NCBI GenBank assembly: GCA_964553775.1 | Contig: CAZKLU010000005.1 | Span: forward strand, 1 to 43,410 | Origin: RUG626 sp964553775 | GTDB lineage: Bacteria; Bacillota; Clostridia; Oscillospirales; Oscillospiraceae | Length of the DNA stretch: 43,410 nucleotides | Reading direction: 5' to 3' | Shown here: positions 15,645 through 23,922 of the stretch, in pieces | How positions within the stretch are numbered: position 1 is the stretch's first letter | Layout of the letters: every line of letters starts with the position of its first letter | Notes under the pieces: generated by a model | What the model saw: the letters and a program-made list of their open reading frames with translations, nothing else | Databases searched by the model: none | Told to the model about the DNA's origin: nothing | Translations under genes and position numbers: made by a program

Positions 15645-16895
15645 TTATAAAGCTGCATAACTCTCCGCGTTTTCCACATCCTCCGCATTCTCGGAACCGG
15701 CTTCAGTTTCTGCGTTCTCCGTGTTCTCGGAAACGTTGACACCTTCAGCACTCTCAGCGTGTTCTTTCGGAGGTGCTTGAAACTTTACTGACATACCGTT
15801 TATTTCCACATAGTCTTCAGCGGGTATAAGAATATAGCGTCTGCCGTCAATCTCCCGTGTCTCGACAAGATACGAATCCTCAGAGCCTACAGAAACTGAC
15901 GCGAGAGAAGTTTTAATCTCAAACTTTCCCGGCACTACAAGATTCTCCGCCGCCATGACACCCTCTCCAAGTCTCTCGGCACACTGAGTCTTAAACTTCT
16001 CAATACGTTCCTCCGACACATCACAACCGCGCAATATTGACGCTATGTCTCCGGCAGTAAGCTCTAAACGCTCCGGAATTTTCATCTCTTTGTTTTCGTT
16101 AATCCGCGCTGTTATCTCATCGTAAATAGATTTGAACACGTCCACACTGCACTCATCCTCAAGAGCGGACGATAACGTCTCCTGAAACGCTTCACGCTGC
16201 TCAACCGCAGAGAGCGGAGGCTCCGTCTTGAATATAGCGTCTATGAAATCCTGGTGCAGATCCTCAGGACATCTTGTATAATACAGTGCGTTATAAATAT
16301 TGGAAGCTCTGTCATCAAACGCGGGAAAGAGAAATCCCAGCTCCGGCGGCGCGACTATCTGACCCGCGGTGTAATGGAACTCGTTATCGCCGGGGAAATA
16401 GCCAAGCTGCGCCGCTGTCTCCTTTATCGGGCAGATACAGCACAGAAAATACCGGAACTGCGTCTCGGATTCATCGTTTCTGCCATCTCTGCGCTTTCTC
16501 GGCACATCGTAAGCGTCGAACGCCATAAGAATCAGGAAGCTTTTATCGCCCATGTCAAGATTGTCTATGACATTTTTGTAGAATATCTCGCGTGTCTCTC
16601 TGTCGCGTAGCTCCGTTTCACGCAGCTTCATGAGAATCGCGTGTTCATCACTCGACATGACCTGCTCGGTTGAAAATACTATATCGATGAGGTTCTTGCC
16701 CATTGTGCCGGAGAGTGTTTTCTTGAGAAGTCCCAAATACTTTTCCGATTCCTCAACAGCCATCATATCGAGTGATTCGTCAATGTATGAGACTATCTCT
16801 TTATTCGTGTTTACATAGCAGCCGTATATTTTAGAAATCCAGTTCTTGTCAGCCCGCCATCTGCGGCGAAGCTCCCCCGTTTCTTTGGTATTCAT
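15645..16895 (-). CDS. DUF4317 family protein
   Basis: A 416-aa soluble protein that I match to the DUF4317 family of Firmicutes, function unknown. Characteristic stretches: MNTKETGELRRRW at the start, KIYGCYVN, FRYFLCCICPIK and GFLFPAFDDR. The C-terminal 40 residues are a low-complexity Glu/Ala/Asn-rich tail. Start choice: ATG at 16895, with GAGG 5 bases upstream that overlaps the pyrI stop. A GTG at 16901 is less likely. The 9-base gap from pyrI implies co-transcription with the pyrimidine genes, although no link between DUF4317 and pyrimidines is established. Confidence 0.85.
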   Translation of the reverse strand: MNTKETGELRRRWRADKNWISKIYGCYVNTNKEIVSYIDESLDMMAVEESEKYLGLLKKTLSGTMGKNLIDIVFSTEQVMSSDEHAILMKLRETELRDRETREIFYKNVIDNLDMGDKSFLILMAFDAYDVPRKRRDGRNDESETQFRYFLCCICPIKETAAQLGYFPGDNEFHYTAGQIVAPPELGFLFPAFDDRASNIYNALYYTRCPEDLHQDFIDAIFKTEPPLSAVEQREAFQETLSSALEDECSVDVFKSIYDEITARINENKEMKIPERLELTAGDIASILRGCDVSEERIEKFKTQCAERLGEGVMAAENLVVPGKFEIKTSLASVSVGSEDSYLVETREIDGRRYILIPAEDYVEINGMSVKFQAPPKEHAESAEGVNVSENTENAETEAGSENAEDVENAESYAAL

Positions 16896-16904
16896 ACGCA
16901 CCTC

Positions 16905-17333
16905 TTAAATGTTATCTTTTTTTGCTCTTGTATCGCAGTATATACATCTATATACACCGCGTTCGGGATCGGCGAGACGGAAAACGTGTTCAAGCTCCTG
17001 CTCTGTAGACGTTATGCAGCGAGGGTTCCGGCAGTGAATAACACCCCTTATCATCATTGGAAGTTTTGGGTGCTTTTTCACAACGCGCTCACCGCCGCGA
17101 ATAACGTTCACAGTTATATTGGGGTCGATATATCCCAGAATATCATAGTTGAGACTTATTACCTCGCCTATCTTCAATATATCCTTTCTGCCCATTTTGG
17201 AGCTTGCCGCGTTTTTTATGAGCGCGACTTCGCAGTTGAGTTTATCAAGTTCCAGATACCCGTACAGCTCCATACCGCGTCCCGCCGGAATATGGTCTAT
17301 TACAACGCCGTCAACTATAGTTCCGATTATCAT
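16905..17333 (-). CDS. pyrI: Aspartate carbamoyltransferase regulatory subunit
   Basis: Regulatory chain of ATCase, 142 aa, which binds nucleotide effectors and assembles with PyrB. The N-terminal allosteric domain is followed by the zinc domain with all four ligands, Cys101, Cys106, Cys130 and Cys133 (CRNPRC and CIYC). It starts one base after the pyrB stop with a GGGGTGG ribosome site formed by the end of pyrB. Presence of PyrI implies allosteric feedback on the pathway (known for the family). Confidence 0.96.
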   Translation of the reverse strand: MIIGTIVDGVVIDHIPAGRGMELYGYLELDKLNCEVALIKNAASSKMGRKDILKIGEVISLNYDILGYIDPNITVNVIRGGERVVKKHPKLPMMIRGVIHCRNPRCITSTEQELEHVFRLADPERGVYRCIYCDTRAKKDNI

Positions 17334-17334
17334 A

Positions 17335-18249
17335 TCATTCCACCCCTAAAAGCTTCATTATAAGTGCCATACGGATATATTTGCCGTTCTGTACCTGTCT
17401 GAAATAACACGCTCTCGGATCGCTGTCAACCTTCGTGGAGATCTCATTCACCCTTGGGAGCGGGTGCAGAATAGCGAGGTCGCTTTTTGCCCCTTTGAGC
17501 TTTTTTGGTGTCAGGATATATGTGTCTTTCAGACGTATATAATCCGCTTCGTTGAAGAAACGTTCCCTCTGCACCCTCGTCATGTACAGTATATCGAGTG
17601 ACGGCATAGCGTCAACGAGAGATTCAGTTTCCGAGTAGTCAATATTTTTCGCTTTCAGTATATCGGTTCTCACGTTCTCAGGAATTTTAAGCTCCTCCGG
17701 TGAAATCAGCACAAATTTGACATTTTCATACCTTGACATCGCCGCAATAAGCGAATGTACCGTTCTGCCGAATTTGAGGTCGCCGCAGCAGCCGATAGTC
17801 ATATTGTTGAGCCGTCCCTTCTCGCGTTTGATTGTGAGAAGGTCAGTGAGCGTCTGTGTCGGGTGGTTGTGTCCGCCGTCACCGGCGTTTATAACAGGAA
17901 CGCTCGCGTTCATCGCGGCAACAAGGGGTGCGCCCTCCTTTGGGTGCCTCATCGCTATAATATCGGCAAAGCAGCTCACAACTCTTGCGGTATCAGCGAC
18001 GCTCTCGCCTTTCGATGCCGAGCTTGACTGCGCCTCCGAAAATCCAAGCACACTGCCGCCAAGCTCTATCATTGCCGCTTCAAATGAGAGTCTCGTTCTC
18101 GTAGACGGCTCATAGAACAGTGTTGCCAGCTTCTTGCCACGGCACTTTGAATCGTAATCCCACGGATGTTCTATTATATCCTCGGCTTTCGCGATAAGAT
18201 CGTCTATTTCATCTGTTGTAAGTTCCTGTATATCTATAAGGTTCCTCAT
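17335..18249 (-). CDS. pyrB: Aspartate carbamoyltransferase catalytic subunit
   Basis: Joins carbamoyl phosphate and L-aspartate to carbamoyl aspartate, the committed pyrimidine step. 304 aa, normal length. Carbamoyl-phosphate site STRTR at residues 49-53 inside YEPSTRTRLSFE, aspartate-side motif HPLPRVNEI near the C-terminus, and GDGGHNHPTQ in the middle. The start overlaps the pyrE stop (ATGA), indicating translational coupling. Confidence 0.97.
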   Translation of the reverse strand: MRNLIDIQELTTDEIDDLIAKAEDIIEHPWDYDSKCRGKKLATLFYEPSTRTRLSFEAAMIELGGSVLGFSEAQSSSASKGESVADTARVVSCFADIIAMRHPKEGAPLVAAMNASVPVINAGDGGHNHPTQTLTDLLTIKREKGRLNNMTIGCCGDLKFGRTVHSLIAAMSRYENVKFVLISPEELKIPENVRTDILKAKNIDYSETESLVDAMPSLDILYMTRVQRERFFNEADYIRLKDTYILTPKKLKGAKSDLAILHPLPRVNEISTKVDSDPRACYFRQVQNGKYIRMALIMKLLGVE

Positions 18250-18884
18250 ACATTACCCCCTATCCAGCTTTCGTCTGACGGGTTATCACGGAACTTGAAA
18301 AGGCGCGGCACAACGTTTTCGGGAATATACCCAATTTTAACAGCGGTATCAACTACCGTATCAAAGTTCGTGAGACTGCTCCACTTGATATTTGTCGCCG
18401 CGAGATTGTCATAAGCCTTTTTCATTCCGTAGGTGAATATGCACAGGACAGCAAGAACATCCGCGCCCGCTTCTCTCAGAGTTTCAACAACATCAATAAC
18501 ACTGCCGCCCGTTGAAATAAGATCCTCGATTACAATAACCTTCTCGCCACGCTCAACTTTTCCCTCAATATTATTCTGCCTGCCGTGGTCTTTTTTACCG
18601 GAGCGGACGTACCCCATCGGGAGGTTCAAAATATGCGCTGTTATCGCGGCGTGTGCTATACCGGCTGTACTCGTGCCAAAAACAGCTTCAGTCTCAGGAT
18701 ATTCTTCGCGTATGCGTCTCGCGAAAGCGTTTTCAATATCGGAACGGACTGACACGGAGGAGAGTGTCAGACGATTATCGCAGTAAATAGGGCTTTTTAT
18801 GCCGCTTGCCCAAACGAAAGGTTCTTCGGGGCGCAGGAAGACTGCTTTTATTTCAAGCAAGTCCCTCGCAATTTTCTCTTCCAT
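18246..18884 (-). CDS. pyrE: Orotate phosphoribosyltransferase
   Basis: Converts orotate and PRPP to OMP. 212 aa. The PRPP-binding signature VIVIEDLISTGGSV is intact, along with the flexible-loop segment RSGKKDHGRQN and the orotate-side IKSPIYCDNR. Ribosome site GAGG precedes ATG 18884. It sits between pyrF (10 bases upstream) and pyrB (4-base overlap). Confidence 0.97.
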   Translation of the reverse strand: MEEKIARDLLEIKAVFLRPEEPFVWASGIKSPIYCDNRLTLSSVSVRSDIENAFARRIREEYPETEAVFGTSTAGIAHAAITAHILNLPMGYVRSGKKDHGRQNNIEGKVERGEKVIVIEDLISTGGSVIDVVETLREAGADVLAVLCIFTYGMKKAYDNLAATNIKWSSLTNFDTVVDTAVKIGYIPENVVPRLFKFRDNPSDESWIGGNV

Positions 18885-18894
18885 ATTATTATCC

Positions 18895-19602
18895 TCACCT
18901 TTCTGTAAATTCGTTTATTGCTCTTGCGTATGCGGATTCGGGGTTTGCCGCTCTCGTTATCGGTCTGCCCATGACGATATAATCCGAGCCTGCTTTTTTA
19001 GCTTCCAAGGGCGTCATAACACGTTTCTGGTCGCCAATATCGCCGTCAGCGAACCGCACACCGGGGGTTACTGTCAAAAATCCGCTGCCGCACGTTAAAT
19101 GCACCGCTGAAGCTTCAAGCGGAGAACATACAACACCGTCAAGTCCTGCTTCGCTTGCGTTTTTGGCGTAGTGGCTGACTGTTGATGCCATAGGCTTGTC
19201 TATCAGAAGTTCCTCGTGGAGAGCAGTCTCGTCTGTGCTTGTAAGCTGTGTTACGGCGATTAAAAGCGGTCTTGTGCCGTCCTCGCGTGTAAGTCCCTCC
19301 AGCGCGGCGGACATCATGGCGCGGGTACCGGCGGCATGGACATTCGTCATATCGACACCCAAATCGCGCAGCACACTCATAGCGCGTTTTACGGTATTCG
19401 GTATATCGTGCAGCTTCAAATCGAGAAATATTTTGTGTCCCCTCAATTTAAGCTCACGCACTATCGATGGTCCCTCGGCGTAATATAGTTCCATACCTAT
19501 CTTGATATACGGCGTTACATCGAACCTGTCAAGAAATCTTAACGTCTCGTCTCGCGATGGAAAATCGCAGGCGATTATAACATCTTTACCTATGGTAAGC
19601 AC
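18895..19602 (-). CDS. pyrF: Orotidine 5'-phosphate decarboxylase
   Basis: Decarboxylates OMP to UMP. About 232-235 aa. The catalytic Lys/Asp array is visible in FLDLKLHDIPNTV, with phosphate-site residues in VTPGVRFADG and the C-terminal DYIVMGRPI. Start is ambiguous: the GTG at 19602 overlaps the Shine-Dalgarno AGGAGG (19602-19607) itself, whereas an in-frame ATA at 19591-19593 lies exactly 8 bases downstream of it. No ATG fits. The start region overlaps the end of pyrD by up to 17 bases, so reinitiation after pyrD is also possible. Confidence 0.95.
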   Translation of the reverse strand: MLTIGKDVIIACDFPSRDETLRFLDRFDVTPYIKIGMELYYAEGPSIVRELKLRGHKIFLDLKLHDIPNTVKRAMSVLRDLGVDMTNVHAAGTRAMMSAALEGLTREDGTRPLLIAVTQLTSTDETALHEELLIDKPMASTVSHYAKNASEAGLDGVVCSPLEASAVHLTCGSGFLTVTPGVRFADGDIGDQKRVMTPLEAKKAGSDYIVMGRPITRAANPESAYARAINEFTER

Positions 19603-20503
19603 CTCCTGTTAATTCCCGTATATTGTTCACATTGAGCTTTTCCATCAGTATCGGCAGCTCCGACACTATTTTCTCGTACACCCACGGGTCACGAAGCCCC
19701 GCCGTGCCAACTTCGACCGCTGTCGCTCCGGCAAGCATCATTTCCACTACATCCTCAGCCGACGAAATTCCTCCCAGCCCTATTATCGGTATACTGACAG
19801 CCCCATAAACCTGCCACACCATTCTCAGTGCTACAGGAAAAACTGCGGGTCCTGACAATCCGCCTGTCACGTTGCCGAGTACGGGACTTCTGCGCTTTAT
19901 ATCGATTCTCATGCCGAGCAGCGTGTTTATAAGGCTCAGACCGTCGGCACCGGCATTCTCACAGGCTTTTGCAATCGAAACTATGTCGGTGACGTTAGGA
20001 GAGAGCTTGATATACACCGGTTTTGACGTAACTGACTTGACGGCTTTTGTTACCTCAGTCGCTTTTTCAGGATCGGAGCCGAATGACATACCGCCGCAGT
20101 GTACGTTTGGGCAGCTTATGTTCACCTCTATTATACCAACTCCATCGGATTTGTCAATCTTTTCTGCACATTCAACATACTCATCTATGGAAAAACCGCA
20201 GATATTCGCTATGACCGGAGCCTTGAATCTTTCGTAAAGCTTCGGAAGTTCCCGCGAGACAACGGCATCTATACCAGGATTTTGCAGACCAACGGCGTTC
20301 AACATTCCCGAAGGTGTCTCGGCAATACGCGGCTGGATGTTGCCGTAGCGCGGGTTTTTAGTCGTTCCCTTTGTTGAGATTGAACCCAATATGTTAAGAT
20401 CGAATATGTCAAAGAACTCATAGCCGTACCCGATAGTGCCGCTTGCGGCGATAACAGGGTTCTTTAATTCAACGCCTGACAGCGTAACGCTTGTGTTTAC
20501 CAC
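19586..20503 (-). CDS. pyrD: Dihydroorotate dehydrogenase B, catalytic subunit
   Basis: FMN enzyme oxidising dihydroorotate to orotate, class 1B, working with PyrK and NAD. 305 aa. The catalytic Cys is in NISCPNVHCGG. The FMN/substrate segments AASGTIGYG, AVGLQNPG, LSLINTLLG and IIGLGGISSAEDV are all present. GTG start at 20503 with AAGGGGG 7 bases upstream, overlapping the end of pyrK by 7 bases. Confidence 0.97.
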   Translation of the reverse strand: MVNTSVTLSGVELKNPVIAASGTIGYGYEFFDIFDLNILGSISTKGTTKNPRYGNIQPRIAETPSGMLNAVGLQNPGIDAVVSRELPKLYERFKAPVIANICGFSIDEYVECAEKIDKSDGVGIIEVNISCPNVHCGGMSFGSDPEKATEVTKAVKSVTSKPVYIKLSPNVTDIVSIAKACENAGADGLSLINTLLGMRIDIKRRSPVLGNVTGGLSGPAVFPVALRMVWQVYGAVSIPIIGLGGISSAEDVVEMMLAGATAVEVGTAGLRDPWVYEKIVSELPILMEKLNVNNIRELTGGAYHR

Positions 20504-21234
20504 GCTATAGCCCCCTTGTCAAATACCGGTCCGTCCTTGCAAACTCGCTTGTATCCGTTATTTGTTATTATTGAGCAGCCCATGCACGCGCCGTAGCCGC
20601 ACGCCATACGCGCTTCAAAGGAAAATTGCCCATCAAAATTTCCGGACGCGCCATAGACGGCTTTCAGCATTGGCATAGGTCCGCAGACGTACATAAAGCT
20701 CCATTTCGACACGTCAGTGATTCCATCGGACGCGAAGCCCTTTGCGCCGTATGAGCCGTCTACAGTTGTAACGATTACCTCACAGCCGAGAGACTTGAAG
20801 ATGTCCTCGTAAAATATCTCGCTTTCTGTGTTGAAGCCGAGAATAACTGTTGGACTTGCGCCGCAATTTAACAATCTGCTTGCGAGAGCGCGTAATGGCG
20901 CAATTCCTCCGCCCCCTCCGACAAGAAGCGGCTTTTGCCCTGAAAGGCTCAGGTTAAAGCCGTTGCCCAACCCTGTCAGTATTTTAAGTTCCGCGCCGTC
21001 GGCAAGCTGTGACATATATTCTGTACCGCCGCCGACTGCTTTATATACTAAACAAAGCTCCTCATTATCCCACTCGCAGACTGAGAACGGACGGCGCAGG
21101 AAGAATCCGTCAAGCAATATATTTACAAACTGTCCCGGCTGCTTCAGTTCAGAAGTATCGCCGGAAAGACGCATCTCATATACTCCGTTCGTCAGCTTTT
21201 TGTTTGAAGATACTCTGAATATCTGTTCTCTCAT
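20497..21234 (-). CDS. pyrK: Dihydroorotate dehydrogenase B, electron-transfer subunit
   Basis: Iron-sulfur flavoprotein that passes electrons from PyrD to NAD. 245 aa. N-terminal FAD domain with FFLRRPFSVCEW, NAD-binding GGGGGIAPLRALASRL, and a C-terminal [2Fe-2S] site made by CGYGACMGCSI plus a later Cys in RVCKDGP. Start overlaps the pyrC stop (ATGA). Confidence 0.96.
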   Translation of the reverse strand: MREQIFRVSSNKKLTNGVYEMRLSGDTSELKQPGQFVNILLDGFFLRRPFSVCEWDNEELCLVYKAVGGGTEYMSQLADGAELKILTGLGNGFNLSLSGQKPLLVGGGGGIAPLRALASRLLNCGASPTVILGFNTESEIFYEDIFKSLGCEVIVTTVDGSYGAKGFASDGITDVSKWSFMYVCGPMPMLKAVYGASGNFDGQFSFEARMACGYGACMGCSIITNNGYKRVCKDGPVFDKGAIAW

Positions 21235-22400
21235 TTTCTGTCACCGCCAATCGCGTTATATACTATCTTTCCGCTGTGAATTGTCGCGAGACATTTCCCG
21301 TATACGCTCATTCCCGCGAACGGAGTGGATTTCCCCTTCGAGAAGAAAGTGCCTGTATCGACACTGTACTCACTGTCAAGGTCGTAGACCGTAACGTCAT
21401 CTCCAACGGGGAGATTGAATCTCTGAGCGGCTTTTGTAAATAGCTCCAGCAGCCTTGCGAGAGTTATAACATTCGTTTTCACAAGCGCGGTATACAGAAC
21501 GGGAAACGCGCACTCAAGACCGACTATGCCGTTGAGACTGTTGGCAAGTCCTCCGGATTTTTCGTTTGCCGAGTGCGGGGCGTGGTCGGTAGATACCATG
21601 TCAATCGTGCCGTCACATACACCCTCCAAAAGAGCGTCACGGTCGCGTCTTGAGCGAATTGGCGGGTTCATACGAAAGCTGCCGTCATCCTTTAAGTCGT
21701 CCTCGCACAGAACGAGATAGTGCGGCGCAGTCTCGCAGGTCACATCAAGCCCGTCACGTTTCGCCGCTCTAATAAGCTCCACCGATTCCCGCGTTGATAT
21801 ATGGCACAGATGATATTTGCAGCCGGTGTCTGACACAAGCTTCAGGTCACGTTCAACCTGCCGCCACTCACTCGCGCCATCGTTTCCGATAAGAGAGAAT
21901 CTCTCCGATGCCGCGCCGAGGTTTACGCACCAGCCTTTATTTAAGAGTGTCAGGTCCTCGCTGTGCGCGATAATTGGTTTATCAAGCGTTTTTGCAAGCT
22001 CCATAGCGTCGCGCATAAGCTCGCGTGACGCGACACCGTGTCCGTCATCGGAGAAACCGCAGACATATTGAGAAAGACCCCGCATATCAGAAAGCTGTTC
22101 GCCTTTTTCCCCACAGGTAATCGCGCCAATCGGAGTTACGTCAATAACAGCGTCACGGGATATAATATCAAGCTGTACTTTGAGGTTTTCGGGCGTGTCC
22201 GGCACAGGATTGAGGTTCGGCATTGAGCATATTGAGCCGTAACCGCCGTGCGCCGCCGCAAGCGTACCTGTTTTTATCGTCTCCTTATACTCAAACCCCG
22301 GTTCTCTCAGATGCACATGGCAGTCTGAAAATGCCGGAAAAACGCGGGCGTTTTCGGGTATGGCAATATCGGATAACGCGATGTTTCTGTTGTTTACCAT
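21231..22400 (-). CDS. pyrC: Dihydroorotase (type I)
   Basis: Zinc amidohydrolase that cyclises carbamoyl aspartate to dihydroorotate. 389 aa from ATG 22400. Metal ligands: HVH in FSDCHVHLREPG, the bridging Asp in GFSDDGHG typical of type I enzymes, His in CHISTRES and PHYL, and the catalytic Asp in VSTDHAPHS. The ORF extends 31 codons further upstream, but that part overlaps the preceding gene; AAAGGA before 22400 supports the shorter start. It follows the MOSC-MogA gene by only 11 bases and heads the pyr run. Confidence 0.95.
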   Translation of the reverse strand: MVNNRNIALSDIAIPENARVFPAFSDCHVHLREPGFEYKETIKTGTLAAAHGGYGSICSMPNLNPVPDTPENLKVQLDIISRDAVIDVTPIGAITCGEKGEQLSDMRGLSQYVCGFSDDGHGVASRELMRDAMELAKTLDKPIIAHSEDLTLLNKGWCVNLGAASERFSLIGNDGASEWRQVERDLKLVSDTGCKYHLCHISTRESVELIRAAKRDGLDVTCETAPHYLVLCEDDLKDDGSFRMNPPIRSRRDRDALLEGVCDGTIDMVSTDHAPHSANEKSGGLANSLNGIVGLECAFPVLYTALVKTNVITLARLLELFTKAAQRFNLPVGDDVTVYDLDSEYSVDTGTFFSKGKSTPFAGMSVYGKCLATIHSGKIVYNAIGGDRK

Positions 22401-22411
22401 GTTGTTCCTTT

Positions 22412-23323
22412 CTATGAATCCGGAGTTCCGCCGCGCAGAAGCTCTATAGCGTGTGGGATAACATCCATGAATACCGCCATGCACTCTCTGCACGCTGACG
22501 GACTGCCGGGCATATTTATAATAATGGTTCCGCCGCGAATAACAGAAACTCCTCTTGAGAGCATAGCGTTTGGTGTGCTTTTCATAGACGCGGCTCTCAA
22601 AGCTTCGGCTATTCCTGGTGCGTCACGTTCCGCAACGGCTCTTGTTGCCTCAGGCGTCAGGTCACGCGGTGAGAAGCCTGTGCCTCCGGTTGTCAGAATA
22701 AGCTGGACGTTTCTCCTGTCGCAGAGGTTAATAAGCTCACTTTTGAGCGGCTCTATACCATCGGGCAATATAACACGTTCCGCAATCTCATACCCGCGCT
22801 CACGCAGAAGCGATTCCGTAAGCGAACCGCTAACATCGCCGCGTTCCCCGTTTGCCGCACGGTCGCTTAGAGTAATAACAGCGGCTCTTACGGGTATATC
22901 GCGCTCCAGTACCGCTATCTCATCTCCGACAGACACAACGCCGGAGGACAGAACCCTCGCGAATACTCCAACCTTGGGCATTATGCAGTCGCCTGTACGC
23001 TGTCTTATGGCGCAGTCGCTGTGACATTCCTTGCCCCTTTGAGTAATCTCTAAAAGTACGCTGCCGGAGAGCAACCTTGTACCTGCCGGAAACTTTGAGA
23101 GTTCCAGACCGTCAACGATAAGATTCTCGCCGAACGCGCCGTGTTCCAGGGTGCTGTCAAACCTGTCTATTTGCGATTGGGATAGAAGACTCACCTGACG
23201 GTGCCATTTTCCCGCGTGAGCGTCGCCCTCTATGCCGTAATCCTCTATGAATCGAGCCGTGCGGACATCGGTTTTTGCTGTTCCTTTTGCGGTGCTTACG
23301 CATACCGCTTTTATTATTCCCAT
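22412..23323 (-). CDS. MOSC domain fused to MogA/MoaB-type molybdopterin adenylyltransferase
   Basis: A 303-aa molybdenum-cofactor protein. The N-terminal half is a MOSC domain (YGIEGDAHAGKWHRQVSLLS, GAFGENL, conserved Cys in GKECH), associated with sulfur or cofactor transfer. The C-terminal half from about residue 142 is MogA/MoaB-like: ITLSDRAANGERGD, LTTGGTGFSPRD, NMPGSP. This fusion is known from clostridia. Start: ATG 23323 with GAGGA about 9 bases upstream; an upstream TTG at 23338 is less likely. It sits between moaC (122-base gap) and pyrC (11 bases), so it may be transcribed with the pyrimidine genes. Confidence 0.92.
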   Translation of the reverse strand: MGIIKAVCVSTAKGTAKTDVRTARFIEDYGIEGDAHAGKWHRQVSLLSQSQIDRFDSTLEHGAFGENLIVDGLELSKFPAGTRLLSGSVLLEITQRGKECHSDCAIRQRTGDCIMPKVGVFARVLSSGVVSVGDEIAVLERDIPVRAAVITLSDRAANGERGDVSGSLTESLLRERGYEIAERVILPDGIEPLKSELINLCDRRNVQLILTTGGTGFSPRDLTPEATRAVAERDAPGIAEALRAASMKSTPNAMLSRGVSVIRGGTIIINMPGSPSACRECMAVFMDVIPHAIELLRGGTPDS

Positions 23324-23445
23324 TTTATCAGTCCTCAAAAATGATATATCGGTGAGCGTTAAGATTGGCAGCTATGTTTGCACAGCGAGATTTGAGCGGC
23401 TTGCGGTTTGACGGAGAATAAAGACAGCTCATAACCGAAACAATT

Positions 23446-23919
23446 TCAGCTTTGAGTATAGTCACCGCTCTTGCCGCCGGTTTTCTCTGTAAGGTGTATA
23501 TTTTCAATCACCATAGCTCTGTCCAGTGCCTTGCACATATCGTACACTGTCAGAAGTGCGGTTGTGCAGCCTGTGAGTGCCTCCATCTCCGCGCCTGTCT
23601 TGCCATCGCAACTGACATAACAGCAGACATCCACGGCACTATCGCAGTCCGAAAGCCGCGCTGTAACGTCTATATGCGTCAGGGTGATTGTGTGACATAG
23701 AGGTATCAGCTCCGATGTGCGTTTAGCCGCCATGATGCCCGCAATCTTCGCGGCTGTCAGAGCATCACCCTTTTTGAGCGTACCGCGCCGGAGAGCATTG
23801 AAGCACTCATCATTCATGCGTATTCTGCCGGCTGCTGAAGCGGTTCGGTGGGTAACGTTTTTGTCCGTAACGTCAACCATGCGAACAGTACCGCTGCTGT
23901 CAATATGTGTAAGCTCCAT
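23446..23919 (-). CDS. moaC: Cyclic pyranopterin monophosphate synthase
   Basis: MoaC, 157 aa, converts the MoaA product into cyclic pyranopterin monophosphate, the first stable molybdopterin precursor. Key segments: MVDVTDKNVTHRTA, AKIAGIMAAKRTSELIPLCHTITL, GKTGAEMEALTGC, VYDMCKALDRAM and the Lys-containing EKTGGKSG. The start is 3 bases after the stop of the MoeA-like gene, so they are coupled. MoaA is not in the window. Confidence 0.97.
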   Translation of the reverse strand: MELTHIDSSGTVRMVDVTDKNVTHRTASAAGRIRMNDECFNALRRGTLKKGDALTAAKIAGIMAAKRTSELIPLCHTITLTHIDVTARLSDCDSAVDVCCYVSCDGKTGAEMEALTGCTTALLTVYDMCKALDRAMVIENIHLTEKTGGKSGDYTQS

Positions 23920-23922
23920 GTG

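Noticed and set aside
22401..22493. N-terminal extension of dihydroorotase
   Set aside because: The extra 31 codons lie inside the preceding MOSC-MogA gene and do not resemble PyrC; a ribosome site supports the start at 22400.
23324..23445. PyrR-type attenuator or strong promoter in the gap before MOSC-MogA and the pyr genes
   Set aside because: No hairpin with a T-run, no well-spaced -35/-10 pair and no PyrR-binding-loop sequence was found in these 122 bases.
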